A DNA stretch of 16,906 nucleotides from Alphaproteobacteria bacterium (GCA_029861675.1 JAOTYV010000076.1:1-16906); one strand, 5' to 3'; shown: positions 1 to 6,901, counted from the stretch's first letter. The notes: generated by a model not told the origin, from the letters alone. Numbers and translations are program-made.

Positions 1-537
1 CCGATACCAGCCGCCGGCGCTCTTGGCCGGATTGATCCCCGCGGCCCGCCATAGGCCCAGTTCCTTCTTGTGCGTGCCGCTGTCGTCGCCGCGCGACGCG
101 AACGGAATTTTCCCCCCGGCGATACGCGCCAGCGCGGCCGAGACGTCGCCTGTGTCCGCAATCCCGGCAGGATCGCCGGCGGGGCCGAGCAGCACGAAAT
201 CGTTGTACATCACGTCGTGCCGCGCCACGCCGAAGCCATCCGCAACGAATTTTTCCTCGGACGGCTTGTGGTGTACGAACAGCACATCGGCGTCCCCGTT
301 CCGCGCCAGCCGGATCGCCTGACCGGTGCCGACCGCCACCACGCGCACCTGAATGCCAGTTTTCTCTGTGAAAATTGGCAGCAAATGCGCGAACAGGCCC
401 GAATTCTCGGTCGACGTGGTCGAGGCGACCGTGATGAAACGGTCCGCCCCGGCACTCACCCCCGGCAACACCATTGCCGCTATCGCCAGGATGGCAACGG
501 CGGTTCGGCGCGTGAGACATCCTGGCGAACGCCTCAA
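1..537 (-). CDS. tupA: Tungstate ABC transporter substrate-binding protein TupA (5' part; truncated by window edge)
   Basis: Periplasmic solute-binding protein that captures tungstate for a TupABC-type importer. The translation has a basic N-terminus (LTRR) and a hydrophobic stretch ending in an ASA-type signal-peptidase site (VSAGADRF). The mature start reads ITVASTTSTENSGL, the oxyanion-binding TTSTxxSGL signature of TupA. Further on are QAIRLARNGDADVLFVHH, MYNDFVLLGP and SRGDDSGTHKKE, all typical of the family. About 179 residues are present of the 270-280 usual; the frame runs off the left edge at GGWYR, just before the conserved C-terminal half. The start is uncertain. A TTG at 537-535 gives a sensible signal peptide, but no strong Shine-Dalgarno lies before it, and the frame stays open upstream (GTG/TTG codons near 610-590). 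The permease and ATPase genes would be expected beyond the left edge. Related molybdate/tungstate binders (ModA, WtpA) lack this exact signature, so TupA is favoured. Confidence 0.9.
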   Translation of the reverse strand, partial: MRRSPGCLTRRTAVAILAIAAMVLPGVSAGADRFITVASTTSTENSGLFAHLLPIFTEKTGIQVRVVAVGTGQAIRLARNGDADVLFVHHKPSEEKFVADGFGVARHDVMYNDFVLLGPAGDPAGIADTGDVSAALARIAGGKIPFASRGDDSGTHKKELGLWRAAGINPAKSAGGWYR

Positions 538-830
538 CGGACGTGCCGCCGGATCTGGATGCCATTGAGATACATCGGTGGAAATTCTCTTATTCAAGAA
601 ACGAAACACCACGATAGAAAACGAAGACCGGCATAGTGTCCAGCACTCGAATTCCTGGGGGCGTGCTGCGAGTTTTCTATTTCGGACCGGGTGCGGCTAC
701 AGTGCGGCTGCGGTCCTTGCATATCGCAATCTCCCGCTATCTCTGCAGAGAACGGTCAGGGGTTGAGCGCCGGTGTGGCCGCACCGTAGCATGACGGAAC
801 AAGACGGACCGCAATCGAGGAAGACAAAAA
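538..830. other. Divergent intergenic region, tupA / SDR operon
   Basis: A 293-bp stretch between two divergently transcribed units that should hold both promoters. It is more AT-rich than its flanks around 580-640. I see only short repeats: ggaccg and cggtcc face each other around a tgcggct repeat at about 684-716. No convincing -35/-10 pair or known operator is visible. A 62-codon frame at 578-766 has no ribosome-binding site and no recognisable protein features. Confidence 0.4.
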
Positions 831-1571
831 ATGACGCAACGCCCTGTCGCCATCGTTCTCGGTGCCGGAGATGGAATCGGATCGGCGGTCGGCCGGCGAT
901 TTGCCCGCGAAGGCTACGCCACCCTGCTGATCCGGCGCGATCCGGCAAAATCGGCGCAGGTGCTCGAGGAAATTGCCGCATCCGGCGGCACCGCCGTGGC
1001 CTTGGGTATCGATGTGCGACAGGAAGAAGCCGTGCAGGATCTGTTCGCCCGCGCCGAACGGGACTATGGGCCGGTTGAGGTTTGCGTCTACAACGCCGCC
1101 TCCAACGTTAAAATGCCGCTGCGGGAGACCGACGCCGGGCTGTTCCACAAGGTTTGGGAACTGGCGTGCTTCGGCGGTTTCCTCGCCGCCCGCGAAGCCG
1201 CACGCTGCATGGTGCCACGCGGAAAAGGTACCATCCTGTTCACCGGCGCCACCGCGAGCATGCGCGGCGGTGCCGGCTTCGCCGCTTTCGCCAGCGCCAA
1301 GGCCGCGCTGCGCATCGTCGCACAGTCGGCGGCACGCGAACTCGGCAAGGACGGCGTGCATGTCGCCCATGTTGTGATCGACGCCGGCGTCGATTCCGCG
1401 GTCACCCACGAACGCTACCGCAGGCTGCGCGGTATCGATCCGGACACCCTGCCTCCGGATTCGTTGACCCGGCCCGACAGTATCGCCGATACCTACTGGG
1501 CGCTGCATGCACAACCGCGCGACGCCTGGACCCATGAGCTCGATCTGCGGCCCTATGTGGAACCCTGGTAG
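831..1571 (+). CDS. SDR-family protein with Phe replacing the catalytic Tyr (SDR_c10-like)
   Basis: Rossmann-fold short-chain dehydrogenase/reductase, 246 aa, usual length. The nucleotide-binding loop is GAGDGIG (residues 11-17), an imperfect match to TGxxxGxG. The NNAG-equivalent is YNAAS. The substrate-site region reads FTGATASMRGG followed by FAAFASAKAALR. Where classical SDRs have YxxxK, this protein has FASAK, so the catalytic Tyr is Phe and the Lys is kept. This matches the described SDR_c10 subgroup (cd05373), which shares the C-terminal HVAHVVIDAG pattern. Whether such proteins are conventional NAD(P)H oxidoreductases is unclear. A gagga Shine-Dalgarno sits about 10 nt before the ATG. 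It is the first gene of a tandem operon with a glutathione S-transferase (21 bp downstream) and a CoA-transferase. A cytoplasmic enzyme acting on a small alcohol/carbonyl or acyl-CoA is the inference; the substrate is unknown. Confidence 0.9.
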   Translation: MTQRPVAIVLGAGDGIGSAVGRRFAREGYATLLIRRDPAKSAQVLEEIAASGGTAVALGIDVRQEEAVQDLFARAERDYGPVEVCVYNAASNVKMPLRETDAGLFHKVWELACFGGFLAAREAARCMVPRGKGTILFTGATASMRGGAGFAAFASAKAALRIVAQSAARELGKDGVHVAHVVIDAGVDSAVTHERYRRLRGIDPDTLPPDSLTRPDSIADTYWALHAQPRDAWTHELDLRPYVEPW

Positions 1572-1592
1572 ACCGCGCTATGACAAGGAAAT

Positions 1593-2279
1593 ATGCCAAT
1601 GAGCGATAGTTCCATCACGGTCTGGGGCGTCGGTACGTCACGAACGCTGCGCGTGCATTGGGCGCTGCACGAACTCGGCCTCAAGTACATGACCGAAGCG
1701 ATCCAGGCGCGTACCGGGGAAACCAAGACCGATGCCTATACGCGACTCACCCCAAAGCAGAAAGTGCCGTTCGTGCAGGACGGCGCGCTGGGCCTGTCGG
1801 AAAGCGCGGCAATCGCACACTATCTATTCGAAACCTACGGCGCCGATGCCGGCGTCTGGCGGCCCGAAACACCGGCGGCCCGGGCCGCCTCCGACGAATG
1901 GTGCTATTTCATCATGACCGAGCTCGACGCCCATTCGCTCTATGTCATTCGGCGGCACGACGACCTGCGCGCCATCTACGGCGCCGCGCCCGAGGCGGTC
2001 GCTTCGGCCCGCGAATACTTCCTGAAACAGATCGGCGCGGTGCAAGCGCGCATCGCGGACGTGGATAGCTGCCTGTTCGGCGACCGCATCGCCGTCGCCG
2101 ACATCCTGCTGACCACCGTGCTGATCTGGGCCAACCGCTACGGAATACCGCTCAGCGACGAGGCGATGGCCTATTGCCGCCGCACTATCGCGCGCGACGG
2201 GTTTCAGAAGGCGTTCGAGCACAACTACGCGCACCTTCCCGCCGCGGAATGGCCGGTTCTGCCTAACGCCGCTTCGTGA
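1593..2279 (+). CDS. Glutathione S-transferase family protein
   Basis: Cytosolic GST, 228 aa, typical length. The N-terminal thioredoxin-like domain (about residues 6-85) opens with WGVGTSRTLRVHWALHELGL; the Ser of GTSRTLR is the likely residue activating the glutathione thiol. The cis-Pro region KVPFVQDG is followed by LSESAAIAHYL, the conserved ESxAI motif binding the gamma-glutamyl part of GSH. The all-helical C-terminal domain follows and contains GDRIAVADILLTTVL, the N-capping/hydrophobic-staple region of the GST core. Two in-frame ATGs (1593 and 1599) sit close together. An aagga at 1585-1589 is better spaced (9 nt) from the second, so the protein may be two residues shorter. The gene lies between an SDR and a CaiB/BaiF CoA-transferase in one operon, suggesting that a glutathione adduct is made or broken in the same pathway. 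The electrophilic substrate cannot be told from sequence. Confidence 0.92.
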   Translation: MPMSDSSITVWGVGTSRTLRVHWALHELGLKYMTEAIQARTGETKTDAYTRLTPKQKVPFVQDGALGLSESAAIAHYLFETYGADAGVWRPETPAARAASDEWCYFIMTELDAHSLYVIRRHDDLRAIYGAAPEAVASAREYFLKQIGAVQARIADVDSCLFGDRIAVADILLTTVLIWANRYGIPLSDEAMAYCRRTIARDGFQKAFEHNYAHLPAAEWPVLPNAAS

Positions 2280-2301
2280 CCAAGAGTAAACGGAGGCATC
2301 C

Positions 2302-3498
2302 ATGCCCGGACCTTTAGCGGGTATCCGCGTCGTCGACCTGACCAGCATGGTGTCCGGTCCGGTCGCGACCGTGTTGCTCGCCGATCAGGGCGCGGAAGTC
2401 GTCAAGATCGAGCCGCTGGCGGGCGAGCAGATGCGCCACCGCCACAAGAGCGATATCGGCGTCCCACCCGCCTTCTTCTCCTGTAATCGGGGCAAGAAAT
2501 CCTTGCCGCTCGATCTCAAGCAAACCGCCGGCGCGGACGTATTGCGGAAACTGATAAAAACCGCGGACGTCTTCGTACAAAACTTCCGGCCCGGCACGAT
2601 CGAACGCATCGGCTTCGGCGAGGATATGGTGCGCACGTTGCAGCCCAATATCGTCTATGTCTCGATCAGCGGTTTTGGCGAGATCGGCCCGCACGTCAAA
2701 CAACGCGTCTACGATCCGGTGGTGCAGGCGATGAGCGGGTTGGCGGAAATCCAGACCGACCGCGCGACCGGCCGGCCCCACATGGTGCGCACGATAATTA
2801 CCGACAAGATCACCTCGGTGACCGCGGCGCAGGCGATCAGCAGCGCCCTGTTCGCGCGCGAACGCACCGGCGAGGGCCAACATGTGCGCCTGTCGATGCT
2901 CGACACGATGGTCGCCTTCCTGTGGCCGGAGGCAATGGCCGGGTTGACCTACCTGCACGAAGAAACCGACCCGGCGCACACGCAGCAGGCGCAGGACCTG
3001 ATCTTCAAGACCCAGGACGGCTATATTACCACCGGCGCGGTTTCCGATTCCGAATGGTCCGGTATGTGCCGCGCATTGGACCGGACGGACTTGATCGACG
3101 ATCCGCGTTTCCTGACCTCCGCCGACCGGACGGAAAACATCGCCGAACGGCGCGCGATCATGGCCGAGGAAATCGCCAAATGGACGCGCGCCGAAATTCT
3201 CGAACGCCTGCTCGCCGCGGACGTTCCCAGCGCGCCGGTGCTGAGCCGACGCGAAATCATCGACAACGACCAAATCGTCGCCAGCGGGCTGATCGAAGAG
3301 CATGACTTTCCGGGCATCGGCCGGGTGCGCCAGCCGCGCCCGGCGGCCCGTTTCGACAAGACACCGGCCGGCATTCAGGGCCCGGCACCGCGCCTCGGCG
3401 AACACTCCCGCGAAGTGCTGGCCGAACTCAATTACGGCGACGGCGAGATCGAAGCGATGATCGATGCGGGCGCCGTCGGCATCGTTGGGGAAACCTAA
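2302..3498 (+). CDS. CaiB/BaiF family (class III) CoA-transferase
   Basis: Class III CoA-transferase, 398 aa, the family's usual size; these enzymes move CoA between carboxylic acids through an aspartyl-CoA intermediate. N-terminal landmarks are PLAGIRVVDLT, GPVATVLLADQGAEVVKIE (residues 19-37), NRGKKSLPLDLK (62-73) and VFVQNFRPGTIERIGFG. The predicted catalytic Asp is D138 in VYDPVVQAMSG, the site equivalent to the Asp that forms the acyl and CoA anhydride in formyl-CoA transferase. FARERTGEGQHVRLSMLD and the C-terminal RQPRPAARFDKTPAG are further family patterns. A cggagg Shine-Dalgarno lies 6 nt before the ATG. It is the last gene of the SDR-GST operon, 22 bp after the GST stop. It ends 15 bp from the convergent gamma-glutamyltransferase gene. 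IsoG of isoprene degraders belongs to this family and is also linked to a GST and an SDR; the acid it activates here is unknown. Confidence 0.93.
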   Translation: MPGPLAGIRVVDLTSMVSGPVATVLLADQGAEVVKIEPLAGEQMRHRHKSDIGVPPAFFSCNRGKKSLPLDLKQTAGADVLRKLIKTADVFVQNFRPGTIERIGFGEDMVRTLQPNIVYVSISGFGEIGPHVKQRVYDPVVQAMSGLAEIQTDRATGRPHMVRTIITDKITSVTAAQAISSALFARERTGEGQHVRLSMLDTMVAFLWPEAMAGLTYLHEETDPAHTQQAQDLIFKTQDGYITTGAVSDSEWSGMCRALDRTDLIDDPRFLTSADRTENIAERRAIMAEEIAKWTRAEILERLLAADVPSAPVLSRREIIDNDQIVASGLIEEHDFPGIGRVRQPRPAARFDKTPAGIQGPAPRLGEHSREVLAELNYGDGEIEAMIDAGAVGIVGET

Positions 3499-3513
3499 GC
3501 CAGCCCCTGCCCG

Positions 3514-5244
3514 TTACCACCCCGCGACGCCGGTTGGTCGTCGCGGATCGGACCCGCCCTCCATTACGCCGGTTTCCCGGTCGGCGACGATGGTGCAGAC
3601 CGCGCCGGCCGGATATTCCCAATCGGACCAGGGCTTCATCACATGACCGCGCGCCGCAAGGTCGTCGGCCACCGACGCATCGATCCGGCTTTCCACGCGC
3701 AGTTCGCCCGGGCTGTAGGAAAACGGCGCGCTCGACCGCGGATAGCTGTAACTGGCGAAGCGCGGCGCTTCGACCGCGTCCTGCGGCGTCATGCCGAACA
3801 CCAGCATGTTCATCAGCACCTGCGTCATCGCCTGGATCTGGACGTCGTTGCCGGGCGAGCCGAACGGCATCATCCAGCGGCCGTCGCGGATCGCCATCGC
3901 CGGGTTCGGCGTCAGGCGCGGCCGCTTGCCGGGCGCCAGGCATGCCGGGTGGTTCGGGTCCGTATTGTTCTGCGAGCCCCGGGTCGACGGCACGATGCCC
4001 AGCCCGGGAATGACCGGCGCCGCGCCCGATCCGTCGCTCGGCGTCCCGGAAAACGCGTTACCGTCTTTGTCGACCACGCAGATATAAGAGGTGTCGAGCT
4101 CTTCCCGCCCAGCCGGCCTTGGCGCCGGGGCGGCGCCCGCCGCGCGCGGCAGTCCCGCAATCTCGATCTCGCCCGCCGGCGGCATTTCCGGACAGGCTTC
4201 ATTCGCCTTTACCAGACCGCGCCGCTCGGCGGCATAGGCCTTGTCGAGCAGCCGGTCGAGCGGCACGTCGATGAAATTCGGATCGCCGTAATAGGCGTGC
4301 CGGTCGGCGAAGGCGAGCTTCAAGCATTCGGTGACGGTATGGATGTAGTCGGCCGTATTATGGCCGAGCGCTCCAAGGTCGATCCCTTCGAGCAGGTTCA
4401 GCGTCTGCGCCAGCATCGGCCCCTGGCACCAGGGGCCGCAGGCAAAGACCTGTGTGTCGCCGAACTCGGTGGTGAGCGGCGGCAGCACCGGCGAGCGGTA
4501 GGCATCGAGATCTTCCAACGTCATCCAACCGCCGTTTTCCGCATGATAGCGGGCGATGGTCAGGCCGATGTCGCCCCGGTAGAAGGCGTCCCGCGCGGCG
4601 GCAAGCCCCGCCTCGCGACCGGCGCTCCGGGCGGCGCTTTCCTGATCGGCCATGTATTGGATCGTTCGGCCGAGATCGGCCTGCACGAACAACTCGCCGG
4701 GGCGCGGCAGGCGGCCGCCTGGCATGTAAATCGCCTCGCTCGACGGCCAACGGCGGAACTGATCCTCGTAGCCCGCCAGGATATCGCACATCAGCCGGGG
4801 CGCCGGGAAACCGTCGCGGGCGAAACGGATGGCGAACTGCGCGACCTCGCCGAACGACATCGTACCGAACCGTTCCAGCGCGGTGATCCAGGCATCCGGC
4901 CCCGCCGGCACGACGGTGCGCATGATCCCCGGTGGAATGGCCCCGTCATGTTCCCGGTGGAAATAGTCGAGCGATGCCGCTTTCGGCCACGGCCCCAGCC
5001 CGGCAATGGTCACCACCTCGTCCCGCTCCGCCAGATAGATCATCATCGGCGCAACCCCGGCGAAGCCGACATATTCCGACTGCAGCACCGTCAGCGCCAT
5101 GCCCCCGGCGCAACCGGCATCCACCGCGTTGCCGCCCGCTTCCAGCACCTGCAGCGCCGACTGCGCGGCGAGGTAATGCCCGGCCGCCGCCATGTGGCGC
5201 GTCCCCATGACGCGCGCGCGATAGGGTGAAGTCGATGATGTCAT
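3514..5244 (-). CDS. Gamma-glutamyltransferase family protein
   Basis: Ntn-hydrolase of the gamma-glutamyltransferase family, 576 aa, made as one precursor that should cleave itself before the nucleophile. The predicted nucleophile is T385 in LDTSYICVVDKDGNAFS; most GGTs have TTH here, so this enzyme carries T-S-Y. Upstream are GGNAVDAGCAGGMAL (38-51) and PGPDAWI (115-120). Downstream are SDGSGAAP, GKRPRLTPNPAMAIRDGRW (439-457) and PFGSPGNDVQ. The frame is open for 78 more codons upstream, but the ATG at 5244 has a gggag Shine-Dalgarno and begins where homology begins. No signal peptide is seen, so it is probably cytoplasmic, unlike periplasmic E. coli Ggt. Substrates may be gamma-glutamyl amides or glutathione conjugates; some relatives are cephalosporin/glutaryl acylase-like. 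It converges on the CoA-transferase gene and diverges from a thiol-dioxygenase-like cupin gene, fitting a glutathione or thiol theme. Confidence 0.9.
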   Translation of the reverse strand: MTSSTSPYRARVMGTRHMAAAGHYLAAQSALQVLEAGGNAVDAGCAGGMALTVLQSEYVGFAGVAPMMIYLAERDEVVTIAGLGPWPKAASLDYFHREHDGAIPPGIMRTVVPAGPDAWITALERFGTMSFGEVAQFAIRFARDGFPAPRLMCDILAGYEDQFRRWPSSEAIYMPGGRLPRPGELFVQADLGRTIQYMADQESAARSAGREAGLAAARDAFYRGDIGLTIARYHAENGGWMTLEDLDAYRSPVLPPLTTEFGDTQVFACGPWCQGPMLAQTLNLLEGIDLGALGHNTADYIHTVTECLKLAFADRHAYYGDPNFIDVPLDRLLDKAYAAERRGLVKANEACPEMPPAGEIEIAGLPRAAGAAPAPRPAGREELDTSYICVVDKDGNAFSGTPSDGSGAAPVIPGLGIVPSTRGSQNNTDPNHPACLAPGKRPRLTPNPAMAIRDGRWMMPFGSPGNDVQIQAMTQVLMNMLVFGMTPQDAVEAPRFASYSYPRSSAPFSYSPGELRVESRIDASVADDLAARGHVMKPWSDWEYPAGAVCTIVADRETGVMEGGSDPRRPTGVAGW

Positions 5245-5298
5245 CCGTTGCTCCCAACGCCGCTGGCCGCACATCCGAGCAAGCGAGCGGCGGATTTC

Positions 5299-5327
5299 TT
5301 GACCGTCACCTCGGGCGGTGCAAAGAT
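5299..5327 (+). promoter_or_regulatory. Candidate sigma-70-type promoter for the CDO-like cupin gene
   Basis: A -35 box TTGACC (5299-5304, 5 of 6 consensus bases) is followed after 17 bp by AAAGAT (5322-5327, 3 of 6). This would start transcription near 5334, about 26 nt before the ATG at 5360 and just upstream of the gaggag ribosome-binding site. The weak -10 box keeps confidence low. Confidence 0.35.
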
Positions 5328-5359
5328 TTTCAAGGATATTCTCTGAGGAGACAACCGCG

Positions 5360-5917
5360 ATGTTTGAGCTTGATACCTTTACCGCCGACTGCCGCGCTGC
5401 TTTGAAGGAAGATTCCAGCCACAAGGCGGTGCGCGAGGTGGTTGCTCGAGCGGTCGCCGATCCGGCGGCAATGCTCAAGGGTCTCGGCGAGCCGGCGCGC
5501 GCCGAGGTGCAGAAGCTTTATCATTCCGACGACCTGACGATCATCAACGTCATCTGGGGGCCGCACATGACGATCATGCCGCACAATCACGAAATGTGGG
5601 CGGTGATCGGCGTCTATACCGGCCGCGAGGACAACATCTTCTGGCGCCGCCTCAAGGACGCCGACGACGGCCGCATCGAAGCGGCCGGCGCGGAAGCGCT
5701 TTGCGTCACGGACGCGGCACCGCTGGGTCCCAACATCATTCACTCGGTCACCAATCCGATCCCCCGGCTGACCGGGGCGATCCATGTTTATGGCGGCGAC
5801 TTCTTCGAGACGCCGCGCAGCGAGTGGGATCCCGAAACGTTGGGCGAAACGACCTATGACGTGGCCAAGACCATGCGGCTTTTCGAAGAATCGAACGCGC
5901 GGCCGGTGACAGGGTAA
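5360..5917 (+). CDS. Cysteine dioxygenase-like cupin protein
   Basis: A 185-aa protein with the cupin fold of thiol dioxygenases. Cupin motif 1 is MPHNHEMWAVIGVYTGRED (residues 73-91), giving iron ligands H75 and H77. Motif 2 is LGPNIIHSVTNP, giving the third His, H128. IHVYGGDFFE (141-150) is a conserved segment of cysteine-dioxygenase-like bacterial proteins. Known members oxidise cysteine or other small thiols to sulfinates with Fe(II) and O2; the actual substrate here is not fixed by sequence. An upstream in-frame ATG (5318) is possible, but the ATG at 5360 has a gaggag Shine-Dalgarno 9 nt before it and starts a normal soluble N-terminus. It diverges from the gamma-glutamyltransferase gene (115 bp between), so both could serve thiol or glutathione breakdown. 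Confidence 0.82.
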   Translation: MFELDTFTADCRAALKEDSSHKAVREVVARAVADPAAMLKGLGEPARAEVQKLYHSDDLTIINVIWGPHMTIMPHNHEMWAVIGVYTGREDNIFWRRLKDADDGRIEAAGAEALCVTDAAPLGPNIIHSVTNPIPRLTGAIHVYGGDFFETPRSEWDPETLGETTYDVAKTMRLFEESNARPVTG

Positions 5918-5923
5918 ACCGCC

Positions 5924-6118
5924 ATGTGCATGCCCGAGCATTACTATGTCGACTGCATCCGCCCGACGGCGCCGGCATTTGTTCGAGCCCCCGACGATGC
6001 GCGCCAATCCTCCATCGCGCGTTTTGTCCATTGGGCTGCCAAGCGGATTGGCCGCTTAATCGCCACTCAGGCGGCCCCCGGCCCGTCCCCAAACCCGCAA
6101 AATTCGCCACTTCGTTAA
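5924..6118 (+). CDS. Possible small protein, unknown
   Basis: A 64-codon frame begins 7 bp after the cupin stop, with aggg about 9 nt before its ATG. The translation is MCMPEHYYVDCIRP at the N-terminus, followed by a basic amphipathic stretch (SIARFVHWAAKRIGRLIA, residues 30-47) and a Pro-rich tail. Codon third positions are GC-biased in the first two thirds and less so at the end. The short basic helix resembles the style of small alphaproteobacterial DUF1127-like proteins, but no signature can be claimed. It may equally be chance coding in a 281-bp intergenic region. Confidence 0.25.
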   Translation: MCMPEHYYVDCIRPTAPAFVRAPDDARQSSIARFVHWAAKRIGRLIATQAAPGPSPNPQNSPLR

Positions 6119-6122
6119 CCAT
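6115..6122 (+). promoter_or_regulatory. TTAACCAT octamer, possible CtrA-type half-site
   Basis: The octamer TTAACCAT lies 77 bp before the lipoprotein GTG. In alphaproteobacteria this 8-mer is known as a CtrA-associated motif. The full TTAA-N7-TTAA site is not present, and one octamer can arise by chance. Confidence 0.2.
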
Positions 6123-6198
6123 TTCTTCGGTTGCGCCTGCGACGCTGACGCGGCATTCGCATTGCCATGCCGCCAACCCAGCCGCCGGAGGCCCCGCC

Positions 6199-6795
6199 GT
6201 GATCCGATCCGTCGCCGCCAATACCGCCATTCTGATCGCCACGCTGCTGTTAAGCGCCTGCGTCGCCTCGGAGAGCAACCTGGTCGTAGCACCCCAGCCG
6301 CTGCATCTCTCCCGCCCGGCCACCTATCAGCTCCAGGGGCATCTGGGACTGGATCTCAGGGCCTTGCACGACGGTGTCGTGGTCCGGCAGAAATCCAGTT
6401 TCTCCGGCGCGGAATACCAACTGGCCGAGGCGAGCCGCCGAATGATGGGCGACGCCGCGAAGCACGTTTTCACCCAAACCACCGAAATTTTGCCGGAATC
6501 GAAAGAGAAGTATCCGCGCGGCTATTTCGACCTCGTCATTCAGCCCAAGGCGAAGGAAATCGCGGTCACCAAAACGGATGGCAACACCGTCAACGTCTTC
6601 ATGGTTTTCGTGCTGACCTACCGCTCCGGACGCGGCAAATATCTCGGTTTCGAGACGCTGCTCGGCGAGGGCAGCACCCAAGGCTCGATCATCGCGCAGC
6701 CGGCCGACACCAAACGCGCCATCGCCGCCGCCCTGGAAGACATGGGCCGCCGCTTCGTCGAGGAAGTGCCGAATTCCAAATTCCTCGGAGGCTAA
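6199..6795 (+). CDS. Putative outer-membrane lipoprotein, unknown function
   Basis: A 198-aa protein with a type II signal peptide: MIRSVAAN, then a hydrophobic core, then the lipobox LSAC with the lipidated cysteine at residue 21. Valine follows the cysteine, so there is no Asp retention signal and outer-membrane sorting is expected. The mature part is soluble-looking, alpha/beta in appearance, with a conserved-looking segment around VFMVFVLTYRSGRGKYLGFE and a helical C-terminus (KRAIAAALEDMGRRFVEEVP). The frame is open far upstream. The GTG at 6199 is chosen because ggagg lies 8 nt before it and it is the only start giving a lipoprotein signal at the N-terminus. I do not recognise the family. 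It ends 1 bp before a strong palindrome. A TTAACCAT sequence lies 77 bp upstream of the start codon. Confidence 0.8.
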   Translation: MIRSVAANTAILIATLLLSACVASESNLVVAPQPLHLSRPATYQLQGHLGLDLRALHDGVVVRQKSSFSGAEYQLAEASRRMMGDAAKHVFTQTTEILPESKEKYPRGYFDLVIQPKAKEIAVTKTDGNTVNVFMVFVLTYRSGRGKYLGFETLLGEGSTQGSIIAQPADTKRAIAAALEDMGRRFVEEVPNSKFLGG

Positions 6796-6796
6796 A

Positions 6797-6837
6797 GCAA
6801 ATCCCGAGCGAACCGAAACGGTTCGCTCGGGATTTGC
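6797..6837. repeat. Perfect 19-bp inverted repeat (REP-like palindrome or hairpin terminator)
   Basis: The arms gcaaatcccgagcgaaccg and cggttcgctcgggatttgc pair without a mismatch around a 3-nt aaa loop. It starts 2 nt after the lipoprotein stop codon. Neither strand has a proper T-run after the stem, so it is not a textbook intrinsic terminator, although a 19-bp stem could still stop transcription or protect an mRNA 3' end. The perfect symmetry and position suggest an interspersed palindromic element. Confidence 0.8.
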
Positions 6838-6853
6838 GTAAAAACATAGAGAG

Positions 6854-6901
6854 AGACCATTTCAATTGAGTAAACTTGAACAAGAAGACAAGAAATGGTC
6901 T
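6854..6901. repeat. Second inverted repeat (10-bp arms, 28-bp spacer)
   Basis: agaccatttc at 6854-6863 and gaaatggtct at 6892-6901 are perfect inverted repeats. The spacer is AT-rich and holds a smaller ttcaa/ttgaa pair. It follows the 19-bp palindrome by 16 bp and precedes the CDF gene by about 70 bp, so it could be a regulator site, part of a small repeat unit, or both. Confidence 0.6.

Noticed and set aside
756..1535. Minus-strand open frame of 259 codons opposite the SDR
   Set aside because: Shadow of the SDR gene; no ribosome site and no motif.
2314..3405. Long minus-strand open frame opposite the CoA-transferase gene (363 codons)
   Set aside because: It mirrors a clearly recognisable CaiB/BaiF gene; the translation has no known motif and is rich in His, Arg and Asp, as antisense frames in GC-rich DNA are.
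3643..5229. Long plus-strand open frame opposite the gamma-glutamyltransferase gene (528 codons)
   Set aside because: Arg/His-rich translation with no motif; the opposite strand carries all GGT landmarks.
5245..5478. 78-codon N-terminal extension of the gamma-glutamyltransferase
   Set aside because: The extension overlaps the divergent promoter region and the cupin start, lacks homology to the family, and the ATG at 5244 has its own Shine-Dalgarno.
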